The notes below the pieces were generated by a model. It saw nothing but the letters and a program-made list of their open reading frames with translations, did no database searches and was not told the DNA's origin. A stretch of 64,000 bases of DNA from positions 62,001 to 126,000 of the forward strand of contig CBDEGP010000002.1 in the NCBI GenBank assembly GCA_965237875.1. The letters run 5' to 3'. This DNA comes from DAOUJI01 sp965237875 (GTDB lineage Bacteria > Chloroflexota > Dehalococcoidia > Lucifugimonadales > JAGWBF01). The position numbers were made by a program, and so were the translations under genes. This document shows positions 17,193 to 25,298 of this stretch, piece by piece; positions within the stretch are counted from its first letter, which is position 1, and the number at the start of each line of letters is the position of its first letter.

Positions 17193-18488
17193 CTAGGCGT
17201 CGAGGACTTTTGCATCAAGGGCCGATTCTGATGCAAAAGTCCCGTCGTCGAATACGGGCGTGATTCCCAGGGCGTACATGGCCCGAATCAGGACACAGAC
17301 ATTGTGGCACAGGACCCGCATGAGAACCTCGTTGACCATAGCGGTGTCTGACTTGGCCCTCACCTTCTCGCCGAATTTCGCCTTGATCATGTGGAAGCAG
17401 GTCTCGACATTGCTCCGCAGGTGGTAGCGCCGGTTGAAGTCCGCCTGCCGCAGGGTGAAGTGGTGATACATCTGGGTCCACAGTGGGTCGGCCTTGCCGC
17501 CCTTGGGCTTCGCAACCGCGCCCGACTTGAACGGGATGTAGGGGGTGCCGCCCACGTCCGCAACGGCGTGAAGATTGCGCCTGCTGGAGTAGGCCATGTC
17601 CGCCGAAACGTCACGGATGCGGAAGTGCTCGGCGGTGGCCGCGAGAAAGTCGGGAAGGTACGGCGAGTCCGCCGACATCGAGGCCGTTGCATCGGCCGCC
17701 GTGATGATGTTGCTCTGGACCCCGCACATGATGTGCAACTTCACCCACTTGACCGCCTTCTTGGACGCGCCGTACTTGTGGTCGAACCAACGGTTGTAGG
17801 CCGTGGACGCGAACCCGCTGGAATCAATGGCGAAATCCACTTCCACGTCCCGAAGGGGCAGGGAGCTGGCTTGAATCAGCTGGCGCAGCACCGGCGTCAC
17901 ATCTTCCCGCTCGAAGTAGCGTATCGGGGTGCTGAAGGACGGTTCCTTGTGCATTCGGCCATTGGCCACGGCGTCCCGAATCCCGGACATGGCCCTGCGG
18001 GTGCTCAGAGTCGAGTAGACCTTGAGACCCATGCCGTAGAGCATGTCAGAGAGCAGCAGTCGGGGCCGTCCGTTCGTCTGAGGGGGTTGTGGAACGGTGT
18101 CACAGAGAGACCGAAGCAACGTCGCGAATAGGTCCCCCTCGTTTATCTGGGACTCGTTGTACGCGGCCCACGGCTGGGTGATCCTCACGGCCTGGGGCGG
18201 TTCCTGTTTCAGCCGCTCACTGCGATTCAAGAGAGCTTCCACGGCGTAGACGTGCTTGCAAGCCAAGTTGCGCTTCTCGAAGTCAGGGCAGGTGCAATAG
18301 GGTCCGTGCTCCAGGTTGACCAGGTAGACGCCGTTGCCCGATTGGGAGGGCACCTTGTAGCCGAACCTGTCCGGGCGGATGTGCTCTTGGGACAGGATGG
18401 CTATCGCAAGGCCCCGGTTCTGGCGGCCTTGCTCGCCGTCGTCTGAGTCGTGGGGGCCGAGGGCTGTGCTGAGTGGCTGAACGGTCAT
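17193..18488 (-). CDS. IS4-superfamily DDE transposase with N-terminal SWIM zinc finger
   Basis: This 431-aa protein has a SWIM-type zinc motif at the N-terminus (Cys65, Cys67, Cys77, His79 in YCTCPDF...ACKH). The C-terminal RNase H fold has Asp222 (AIDSSGF), Asp298 (SADMAYSSRRN) and Glu362. The YREK signature is exact: Tyr355-x2-Arg358-x3-Glu362-x6-Lys369. Its stop codon abuts the left inverted repeat. SWIM fusions to DDE transposases are known but uncommon, and may read the subterminal repeats. It is transcribed in the same direction as the cargo operon but has an 82-bp leader of its own. Confidence 0.9.
   Translation of the reverse strand: MTVQPLSTALGPHDSDDGEQGRQNRGLAIAILSQEHIRPDRFGYKVPSQSGNGVYLVNLEHGPYCTCPDFEKRNLACKHVYAVEALLNRSERLKQEPPQAVRITQPWAAYNESQINEGDLFATLLRSLCDTVPQPPQTNGRPRLLLSDMLYGMGLKVYSTLSTRRAMSGIRDAVANGRMHKEPSFSTPIRYFEREDVTPVLRQLIQASSLPLRDVEVDFAIDSSGFASTAYNRWFDHKYGASKKAVKWVKLHIMCGVQSNIITAADATASMSADSPYLPDFLAATAEHFRIRDVSADMAYSSRRNLHAVADVGGTPYIPFKSGAVAKPKGGKADPLWTQMYHHFTLRQADFNRRYHLRSNVETCFHMIKAKFGEKVRAKSDTAMVNEVLMRVLCHNVCVLIRAMYALGITPVFDDGTFASESALDAKVLDA
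17204..17243. repeat. subterminal repeats at left transposon end
   Basis: GGACTTTTGCATCA (17204-17217) and its inverse GATGCAAAAGTCCC (17230-17243) lie just inside the left inverted repeat, within the 3' end of the transposase gene. Two more copies lie at the right end, and the outer repeat GATGAAAAACCC resembles the same core. These are likely transposase binding sites. Confidence 0.7.
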
Positions 18489-18525
18489 GGCATTACTCCC
18501 TCTTGCTAATCTATAGCTATATTAA

Positions 18526-18538
18526 CATACAGCGTATC
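18526..18538 (-). promoter_or_regulatory. putative operator upstream of the transposase
   Basis: CATACAGCGTATC is 12/13 identical to CATACAGGGTATC upstream of the HTH gene (21668-21680). The core ATAC-N3-GTAT is a palindrome. It lies 38-50 bp before the transposase ATG, close to AT-rich -10-like sequence. Inferred to be a site for the element's HTH protein. Confidence 0.5.
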
Positions 18539-18570
18539 TGATTACAAGCGGGGGGGATGCCAGTTTCCGG

Positions 18571-19215
18571 CTATTCTGCTTGCTCGTGGTCAAGCCTCGC
18601 CCGAATTCGCTCCAGTTGCTCAGGGCTGTAGTGGCTTCTCAGCCTGTCGGCTACCCTTTCCACGTTGTCCGAGAGGCTGACCGAGGGCTTGCGAGACGGG
18701 AGGCCCACCCCGGCGGCCCGCGCCATAGCCGCCGCCGACGTAAACGACAACTCGCCGGACACTACCCGGGCAAAGAATTCAGGGTTGTCGCGGGCCACAA
18801 GGCTCAGTATGTATTCGCTACCGGCACCCCGTTTTGGATTTTCAAGGTTATCATGATAACCTTGAAAATCCTCGCTGCGACGGTCCCCTCCGTGCTGTTG
18901 TATCTTCCTTGCGGTGGCCGCGAGGGTCTGTACTTTCATGCGCTTCTGTGCGTCCTTGTCGTTCCCGACTTCCACCTGCTTGAGCATATTTGCTTCAGAG
19001 CCATAGGGGTCATCGGGCGGTATCGACTCCCAGATGCGATGCTCCCGCGCTTCTCCTAGTATCGTCATGTAGTGTTCATAGTTTAGGTGGAGACTCTGCC
19101 ACATATGCTGAAGGGCGCTGACTGTCTGCCACGACCACTGGATGCTGCCCCGCTCCTTAAGGTCGCGCGGACCTTCCATGCTCGCCAAGTCCTGGTCAGT
19201 GTACTCCCTAACCAT
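18571..19215 (-). CDS. uncharacterised 214-aa protein of transposon cargo operon
   Basis: The hydrophilic N-terminal half has no known motif. Residues about 105-190 (HGGDRRSEDF... RGAGSEYILSLVARDNPEFFARVVSGELSFTSAAAMARAAGVG) resemble a module common in phage and plasmid proteins that ends in a helix-turn-helix-like SAAAMARAAGV segment. Its start overlaps the end of the helicase gene by 8 bp, so the two are translationally coupled. DNA binding or partnership with the helicase is inferred; no enzymatic motif is seen. Confidence 0.65.
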   Translation of the reverse strand: MVREYTDQDLASMEGPRDLKERGSIQWSWQTVSALQHMWQSLHLNYEHYMTILGEAREHRIWESIPPDDPYGSEANMLKQVEVGNDKDAQKRMKVQTLAATARKIQQHGGDRRSEDFQGYHDNLENPKRGAGSEYILSLVARDNPEFFARVVSGELSFTSAAAMARAAGVGLPSRKPSVSLSDNVERVADRLRSHYSPEQLERIRARLDHEQAE

Positions 19216-21415
19216 TCTCTCGCTCCTCCTCCAACAGAGCCGCCAACAGGCGTTCCGCCTCCTGCGCTGTGTATTCCTCCGGCTTTTTGTTGTCTATCCC
19301 CAGCACCCGTTTGTGCTTGTACATGACCGTCCGGGCCATCGGCCCAAACTCCTTGTCTCCAGGCGTGTACCGTCGTCCCAATCTTTGCGCCGTGACCCGC
19401 CGCGCCGCCTTGTTTATCTGATCCTGCACGTCCTTCTGTTCTTGGTTGCCGTCGACCACGACAGTTTCCTCTGGACGGACCTCGGCGCTCAGATGCTCGA
19501 CTGCCGGGATGCCCAAGGCTTCCCGAAGCCCAGGTATCGCCTTCTCGATGTCGGGGTGCGTCATCAAATCCTGTAACGGAGGGACAGCGCGGATGACCCT
19601 CATCACCGTCGGCAGAGACTCCGCAGGCGATTCCTGCCTTTGTGTGTCCGAGTAGTAGTCGGCGGGACGGACGCCGATAAGCTCGTACTCCTCCCCTAGG
19701 CGAGGTTGCTCGCCAGCCTGCAATGTCTTGATGTACTCCACGTTGGTGAGACTGGTCTCGCCGTGTTCATCGTCGATAAATTGCTGCCACAGGGCTTGCC
19801 CCTTCTGGTCTTGTGGCGTGATGTAGACGGCCGTCATCTGTACATCGTTATCCCCTTCCCCGTACCGCCATGTCCGGGCTATCCGCATCACGCGTTGGAC
19901 GAAAGGACCGGGTTGTCGAACGACCGAGAGGTCAAGGCAGACCTTCAGACGCGGCACGTCATAGCCAACCCCACCCATCTGTTTGACCACCACCACATTC
20001 CCCTGGCCTTTGACAACCCGACCCCCTTCCTCGCTCCCTTGAAACCGTTTCAGAGCAGCAATGCCCTCGCTGGAGTCGTCGGACGTGGCCACCAAGACTT
20101 CAAAATCAGATGCAAGACGGCGCAGCACTTCTTTGACCTTCAACGCATGTTCCCGTTCTAGAGGGTCCAGAATGGAGTTGTCGTTGTTGCCGACAAAGAT
20201 GATCCCTGCCGCGTCCGGGGCTTCGAGTTGCTTCGAACGCAATTGCTCCACGAACACACCGCACAGGTGCTCAATGACAACGTCCTCCCGCAGTAATCGG
20301 GCGAACTTCCCGCCCAACTGCCACGGCGATACTTGTGATAGCGCGGTGTCCGGCAGGGCGTCGCCGGTAAGCCGGTCATGGGATTCTAAATCGAAGTCAT
20401 AGAGTAGACGTGTGAGCTTGCATAGGGACGGTGGGCTATCTTCATCCCAAGCTGCACGTAGGGTGTGCTCGTAATCGGGCACCAATCTCAATATAGTGGT
20501 TTCGCCCTCATAGATGTCCACGAGTCGCTCGCCGGAGCTGCCCTGTCGCGCTCTGCCCAGCCTGACGGGTTTTACCGTCTCTTCCTTCCAGGAGAAGCCC
20601 TCAATGAGTCTGCGATCCGACCGATAAGGAGTGCCGGTCAGCAGCACCACGACCGCACCGGCATCCCGCAGGGCGCGAGTGGTCTCTCCCCATTCGTTCT
20701 GGTCACTGCCGGTATGGGCTTCATCCACGAACACCAAAACAGGCGCATTGGCCCTTCTCTTCTCGTAGGCAACCCACTGCTCAAGAAACGCTCGATGGCG
20801 ATTGGCCAGCTGGACCGTCATAGAAACAAATGGTGCGTCGCTGTTCCGGCCAGGAGGCCAGGGCTTCACGGGCGGTGTCTTGGCTTCGTATGTTCGGATG
20901 CCCTTGCCCAGGACAGGCGGCAACCGATAGCGTTTCACCGACTCGTTCATCTTCAGTTGGTCCACGATTTGGCCCCGAAGGTTCTCAGCAGGTTCCAGTA
21001 TCAGTGCCCTGCACACTAGGTTCTGGAGCATCAGCATGGCAGCCGACACCCGAATCACATCGGACTTGCCGTAGCCGGGCGGCAGGACAATCGCGATGTT
21101 CTTCTGGCTGTTCCGCACACCCATGAATATCGCGTCGATAGCGTTGCGCTGGCCGGACCGGAGTTGTCGGGGGTCTATGGAGTCCCAAAAGTTGTTCATC
21201 ATCGCCTTTGCTCCCTTAGTCGTATGGCAAGATGGACATAGGGGTTGCATCTCGAATATGTTGGTTCTCTGTACGTCGGCCCAAGGAGTGATATGGTCCG
21301 CGTGCCAACCCGTCTCCAACTCGCTGCCACAGAGCATACACTGCCCGTCGGTGCTGTCGTACAGAGCGTTCCTTAGAGCCGGGTCCCGCAAGAACCGTCC
21401 CTTCTCAACGTTCAT
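19208..21415 (-). CDS. HNH nuclease - SF2 helicase fusion
   Basis: This 735-aa protein begins with an HNH domain (residues 20-70): two zinc CxxC pairs (Cys26/Cys29, Cys60/Cys63), the core Asp40-His41 in HADHITPW, Asn52, and His64 in CPSCHTTKG. A superfamily 2 helicase/ATPase follows: Walker A PPGYGKS at 112-118, DEAH at 231-234, motif III LLTGTPYRSD, and motif VI QRVMRIARTWRYGE towards the C-terminus. The C-terminal 150 residues are unassigned. It overlaps the HTH gene by ATGA and the 214-aa gene by 8 bp. Nuclease-helicase fusions are typical of restriction and phage-defence systems; a role in transposition or in excluding rival DNA are both possible. No known system name fits. Confidence 0.85.
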   Translation of the reverse strand: MNVEKGRFLRDPALRNALYDSTDGQCMLCGSELETGWHADHITPWADVQRTNIFEMQPLCPSCHTTKGAKAMMNNFWDSIDPRQLRSGQRNAIDAIFMGVRNSQKNIAIVLPPGYGKSDVIRVSAAMLMLQNLVCRALILEPAENLRGQIVDQLKMNESVKRYRLPPVLGKGIRTYEAKTPPVKPWPPGRNSDAPFVSMTVQLANRHRAFLEQWVAYEKRRANAPVLVFVDEAHTGSDQNEWGETTRALRDAGAVVVLLTGTPYRSDRRLIEGFSWKEETVKPVRLGRARQGSSGERLVDIYEGETTILRLVPDYEHTLRAAWDEDSPPSLCKLTRLLYDFDLESHDRLTGDALPDTALSQVSPWQLGGKFARLLREDVVIEHLCGVFVEQLRSKQLEAPDAAGIIFVGNNDNSILDPLEREHALKVKEVLRRLASDFEVLVATSDDSSEGIAALKRFQGSEEGGRVVKGQGNVVVVKQMGGVGYDVPRLKVCLDLSVVRQPGPFVQRVMRIARTWRYGEGDNDVQMTAVYITPQDQKGQALWQQFIDDEHGETSLTNVEYIKTLQAGEQPRLGEEYELIGVRPADYYSDTQRQESPAESLPTVMRVIRAVPPLQDLMTHPDIEKAIPGLREALGIPAVEHLSAEVRPEETVVVDGNQEQKDVQDQINKAARRVTAQRLGRRYTPGDKEFGPMARTVMYKHKRVLGIDNKKPEEYTAQEAERLLAALLEEERENG

Positions 21416-21654
21416 GCCGCAGTGTTCGCACTACGCGTCCGAGACCCCTTCTGATACCGACGTTGCTTGGGGACTCGGCGTTTCTGGAGCACTCTGTCCA
21501 GGTGCGCCAATATGGACTTCATGTTGTTGGGAATCCGGTCGCCCGCCTTCCACTTCACGATGGCGTTGACCGTCAATCCCAACTCGTCGGCGATGGCCGC
21601 CTGTGTCCACCCCTTAGCCTCTAACGCCTTTATTCTTTGTTGTACTTCATTCAT
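21412..21654 (-). CDS. small HTH DNA-binding regulator
   Basis: This 80-aa protein starts at the ATG at 21654 (MNEVQQRIKALEAKGWTQ); the longer frame from 21690 would run through the operator. A helix-turn-helix occupies residues 15-35 (WTQAAIADELGLTVNAIVKWKAGDR), as in XRE/Cro or terminase-small-subunit folds, followed by a very basic tail (RRVPKQRRYQKGSRTRS). It is the first gene of the cargo operon and overlaps the helicase by 4 bp. Palindromes sit directly upstream, so it probably represses its own operon and perhaps the transposase. Confidence 0.78.
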   Translation of the reverse strand: MNEVQQRIKALEAKGWTQAAIADELGLTVNAIVKWKAGDRIPNNMKSILAHLDRVLQKRRVPKQRRYQKGSRTRSANTAA

Positions 21655-21655
21655 A

Positions 21656-21680
21656 ATGGTACAATACCATACAGGGTATC
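21656..21680. promoter_or_regulatory. operator region between HTH gene and divergent ORF
   Basis: Two overlapping palindromes: ATGGTA-CAA-TACCAT (21656-21670), touching the HTH start codon, and CATACAGGGTATC (21668-21680). The second is shared with the transposase upstream region. Promoters for both divergent genes must lie in this 68-bp gap, so regulation of both directions is likely. Confidence 0.55.
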
Positions 21681-21722
21681 GGCGGTACAAGGGACTTATG
21701 CCGTAGGGAGAGGGGAGAATAA

Positions 21723-22016
21723 ATGATGCGATATTATGAAAATGACTTACCGAAAAGCAATTACCAGGGACCGTTGTCTGAGGTCGCCCTTGGAGAAAAT
21801 AATCATATTGCCAGGGTTTTCATCGACGAGACCAACGAGTACGGTGTGCGCATCATAGTCAATTGTTCATCCGAGCATGATGCCGACCACCATTGGTATT
21901 CCATCCGAGACCACAAAGGCGATGTCTTTGTAGCCGAGTTTGACCACCCTGCCGACATTATACCGGATGGGTGGAAGTTGGTCTGGAAAGACGATGCCGA
22001 ACTCCCCTCACGCTAG
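21723..22016 (+). CDS. uncharacterised 97-aa acidic protein, divergent cargo gene
   Basis: The family is not recognised. It starts ATG-ATG behind a purine-rich GGGAGAGGGGAGA and encodes an acidic soluble protein with a predicted beta-rich centre (RVFIDETNEYGVRIIVNCSSEHDADHHWYSIRDHKGDVFVAEF). The stop is 2 bp from the right subterminal repeats, so it is the last gene inside the transposon. The position next to an HTH/HNH-helicase operon suggests an accessory or immunity role, but nothing in the sequence proves it. Confidence 0.6.
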   Translation: MMRYYENDLPKSNYQGPLSEVALGENNHIARVFIDETNEYGVRIIVNCSSEHDADHHWYSIRDHKGDVFVAEFDHPADIIPDGWKLVWKDDAELPSR

Positions 22017-22018
22017 GC

Positions 22019-22052
22019 TGACTTTTGCATCAGGATTGGGACTTTTGCATCA
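22019..22052. repeat. subterminal repeats at right transposon end
   Basis: TGACTTTTGCATCA (22019-22032) and GGACTTTTGCATCA (22039-22052) are direct copies spaced 20 bp apart, just inside the right inverted repeat. Both read inward as GATGCAAAAGTC, like one copy at the left end. Confidence 0.7.
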
Positions 22053-22076
22053 GCTGGAGGGTTTTTCATCAAAGCC

Positions 22077-22800
22077 AGACCAGCGAGATCAAGAGTCCTA
22101 CTGCTCCCCAAAGAAGGACCCGTCTTGCCTGTGACGTCGCTGCTGATGACATTGCCACTAGGGTTAACAAAGCAGGGTAAAACACTAAAGAGAAAATAAT
22201 GATGCCCAAAACAAACCAGGAAGCTCTATTGGAGACCAAGTGGGTTAAGCCCTGTCGAAAGAGATAGCTCCATAGAATAGCGATCAGAGCTATCTCTAAG
22301 AGGTTGATGAGGACCCTGCGGTTATTGAATGTCCTGAAATGCAACCCAGGCAGCAGCAGCCTGTCGGGCCACCTCAAACCTGCAAAGGCTCCGATGATGA
22401 ATCCCATGGATGGAATACTAAAATATGGAAGCCAGCTCGTTCCAAATGATGGAGTCTCTACGATGGAGTCGACGCCCTGGGCTAGCGACTGGTCCACCAC
22501 TGCCCAAATGGTCCACCCGACAAATTCACAAGCGGCCCCTCCGAGTCCCCATACGAGAGCTCTCAGAGTCTGGGTTTCCAAGGAACGCCGCTGGACCGCC
22601 AGGAAAGTTACAAAAAACGCAACAAGGATGAACGAGGCCAGAGCACTACCGAATTCCAGCGGTAACCCGTAGACAATAACGGCAGATAAGAGCAGCGCAC
22701 CGACAAACAGCAGCGCAATCCTTAGCGGCCGAGAACTCAGAGCCATCGGGTCCGGGGTGGACGTGTCCGGCGCCGGGGTTCTATCTTCGGGTGTCTCCAA
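22077..22800 (-). pseudogene. 5' part of GLRWPD-family membrane protein split by transposon
   Basis: This encodes the N-terminal 241 residues with about six membrane helices and the motif FIIGAFAGLRWPDRLLLPG. The frame runs into the inverted repeat, where a TGA arises (22069). Joined to 16830-17164 with one duplication copy it gives 1059 nt, a continuous 352-residue protein related to the neighbour at 22976-24184. The start is TTG at 22800 or the in-frame CTG three codons upstream; the relative begins at the equivalent TTG-AGC-AGC. Confidence 0.85.
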
Positions 22801-22975
22801 GCTGCTCAGTCCTTAAGGCGACGTGCCGGAGGCTGCGTTATCTTGAGGGCAGGGGCGTGTCATGCGGCTTAAATGACTCTAGCAGCACTGTGGCTGCGAA
22901 CCGCCAGGGTGTCAGTCCTGGCGCGTATCTCGATGACAATCGGGGCGTTGGACCATGTCCCAGGCCCCTGTTGAA

Positions 22976-24184
22976 TCAAGAGGGATTCATCCATGTTGGG
23001 GCTAGTGGGTCGCCTATCAGAAGTATTGCGACCTTTGACGCCGCCCACAAGAGGACAATTGCGCAGACCCACGCTGTAGACAGGACGGCCAAGCTTCTGA
23101 CGCCGGTAAACCTCTCATGCACCCAGGGCAGCCAGTGGGGTGCCAGGCTGTCGGGCCATCTTATCCCCACCCACGCGCCCAGGGCAAAGCCTACCAATTC
23201 CAATCCACCTGCGGCCGATATGCTATGAATTAGGGCGCCGAACAACAGTTGTGTCGGTTGGACCTGTAACACGAAGAATAGGACTATGCTCGCCACTTGC
23301 CAGACGAGCATCCCAGCCGCTCCCCAGAAAAGGACTCGCCGCGCCTGGGATGCCGCTCCGGCGAACATTGCAGCAAGAATGAGCAGTACAGGGACGATAA
23401 CCAGATCGAACATGCTGAATGCGATAACAGCCCCAACCGTTCCGACGAGGACCCCAAAGCCCCCTACACTGCCGACGCGAATAGGCGGCGTGTTTTTCCT
23501 GATAGCTTCGAGCGTACTGTCGTCTATTACTATTGGGCCCTCATCTGTGCCCTCGTCCTCTAAGGCCGCCCAGTCGAGGCCGCGGACGTTGGTTGTGTCG
23601 GGGAGGACATGACCCAGACCGTATATGATTGTAGAAGTCAGGAGATTAATGACGAGAGTGATTAGAACGACATTGATTAAGACCCGGAGCCATAGGAATG
23701 TCCTGATACGGAATCCGGGCAGAAGCAACCCATCAGGCCACCTCAAACCGGCAAACGCTCCAACTGAGAACCCGACGAGCGCAAACGATGGCAAAATAAT
23801 GCCGTGAAGCCAGTTGAACGAAATTAGCGGGAAGTGGACGAAGCTGAGCTCACGGTACAGCCCTGGGAAATTATGGAGGATAATGATCCAAAGGGCACGT
23901 TCAAGAACGACTCCTCCGATGCCCCAAAGCAGGACGTACAAGGCCCGGGGGCCTACGGACCTGCGTTCAACCGCCACAAGCGCGCAAAGCGGAATCATGG
24001 AAATTATCCACGACAAGTAAAAGGGGAAAATTTCCGGAAAAGCAGACCAAGCGCATACGTCAGCGATCAATGCCACCGTAAACAGCAGCACAACCCAAAG
24101 GGTCCGCGTGTTGAAGCCCCGCGAGTCCGGCGCAGACGCGTCGGCTACAGGCGCTCTATCGTCCAATGTCTCCAAGCTGCTCAA
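22976..24184 (-). CDS. polytopic membrane protein with repeated GxxAGLRWPD motif
   Basis: The family is not named here. The 402-aa protein has about nine to ten hydrophobic segments and two copies of a signature: FSVGAFAGLRWPDGLLLPG near residue 165 and FALGAWVGIRWPDSL near 345. It therefore looks internally duplicated. It starts with TTG; the N-terminus shares LETxDDRxP with the disrupted neighbour, so the two are tandem paralogs. No transporter or enzyme motif is visible. The acidic stretch around residues 205-225 lies in a loop. Confidence 0.75.
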   Translation of the reverse strand: MSSLETLDDRAPVADASAPDSRGFNTRTLWVVLLFTVALIADVCAWSAFPEIFPFYLSWIISMIPLCALVAVERRSVGPRALYVLLWGIGGVVLERALWIIILHNFPGLYRELSFVHFPLISFNWLHGIILPSFALVGFSVGAFAGLRWPDGLLLPGFRIRTFLWLRVLINVVLITLVINLLTSTIIYGLGHVLPDTTNVRGLDWAALEDEGTDEGPIVIDDSTLEAIRKNTPPIRVGSVGGFGVLVGTVGAVIAFSMFDLVIVPVLLILAAMFAGAASQARRVLFWGAAGMLVWQVASIVLFFVLQVQPTQLLFGALIHSISAAGGLELVGFALGAWVGIRWPDSLAPHWLPWVHERFTGVRSLAVLSTAWVCAIVLLWAASKVAILLIGDPLAPTWMNPS

Positions 24185-24251
24185 TACTCAAGGCCCTTTT
24201 CACTGAAGCCATAGATTGGGGGAGCATCGCCGCGATCCTCTCACCCCTGGT

Positions 24252-25059
24252 CTAATGGAAACTGGACTCCCTTCGTATCGCAGCAAACTGGGCTTTGTAG
24301 GTAAACATTAGTTTCTTTTCAGACTTGCCTAGACAGGGTTTACTCTTGAGCTGACTTATCGTCTCGACCATTAAAGTCTCGCCAAACTTTCCTTCCTTCA
24401 TTACCGCCTCAGACGTATTGACCACATCGTCCAACTTGACATTCGAGGAGAACTTGCGGTATTCCCTTGGCCTTAATGTATGCGCAACTTCTCTGCCTAC
24501 TCCTGCCTGTTGCGAATAGTGCAGAATCGACCCTGCCAGCTCGCGGGGCAATGAACCCTCTTTCTTTTTCAGGAATCCGTGCACCTGTTGCCCGATCGCG
24601 ATAACCGGGGCCTTCGGTTTCGCGACCAGAATTAGCTCCTTCTTCAGAAGGGGATACCATCGCTCATACCGTTTGATTCGATCCTCGTTGGCTTTCCGAA
24701 CACTCATAGAGCCCTTGGATAGGTCTGTCACGTAATAGGTCTCGTTGTTCTTGCACAGGTACTTTCTAATGCAGAAGTGGAGGATGAAATCCTCAATTGA
24801 AAAAGCACAATTCTTGAACCCCTGTTCAATCTTAGAGCGGGCATTGTCCGAATCGTTTGCCCAGTGCTGGATTGAAGGTTTCATCGCTATGAGGACAAAA
24901 TCTACGGGGCCTGCGGGCCTAATGTTAAGGCAGATATATGCTATGACAAAGGAGTTCGTTGTCAGCTACAGATGTACGCCGGAGGTAGCAATCGTTGTCA
25001 GCTTCAACTTGGTTCTTGAAGTCCTCTTCCAGAGCTTCATACTTTGCATGGAAAGTCAT
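24252..25059 (-). pseudogene. hypothetical gene broken by a frameshift
   Basis: Translation appears to begin at the ATG at 25059, with AAGGAGG 6 nt upstream, reading MTFHAKYEALEEDFKNQV... for 44 codons to a stop at 24925. A second frame, open from near 24980 without a start codon, reads ...FVIAYICLNIRPAGPVDFVLIAM and continues into the 210-aa frame ending at 24252. A single shift near 24960-24985 therefore splits one roughly 265-aa gene. The product is rich in Lys and Ser; the region is lower in GC than its neighbours, suggesting transfer. Family unrecognised; a sequencing error is an alternative. Confidence 0.5.
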
Positions 25060-25074
25060 GCCGCCCCTCCTTAT

Positions 25075-25170
25075 TCTAGCTGAAGCCCGAAGCGTTGTGC
25101 CGCATCACTTGGGCCAGATTCCCAGACCGCGCGGCCCGTGTTGCGGACGCGGTAGAAGTGGCCCTTCGGC
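25075..25170 (-). pseudogene. remnant of an SMP-30-like gene 3' end
   Basis: On the minus strand this reads GHFYRVRNTGR, identical to the C-terminal region of the SMP-30 gene at 32374-33285, then diverges and stops near 25078. Nothing else of that gene is present. The rest of 25171-25298 shows no gene. Confidence 0.6.
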
Positions 25171-25298
25171 GGGTGTTCAAGCAACTGTTCTGGGTTACTC
25201 GTAATAGCCCAGCCCCGTCCCTGCTCCTAACGCCGCTCAGGACGAATGGAGGAACTGCTCTCAGGAGAACAATCGAAAGGTTTTGTCGGCCCCCTATG

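Larger units (their letters stand above)
17175..22076. mobile_element. 4.9 kb IS4-like transposon with cargo genes
   Basis: The 4902-bp element is bounded by the perfect 18-bp inverted repeat GGCTTTGATGAAAAACCC (17175-17192; inverted at 22059-22076) and flanked by a 10-bp direct duplication. Inside, on the minus strand, are a YREK-type DDE transposase and an HTH / HNH-helicase / 214-aa operon; a 97-aa gene lies on the plus strand. Subterminal repeats GATGCAAAAGTC occur at both ends. It interrupts a membrane-protein gene, whose frame is restored on precise removal. The perfect ends, intact transposase and clean duplication suggest a recent, possibly active insertion. Confidence 0.9.
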
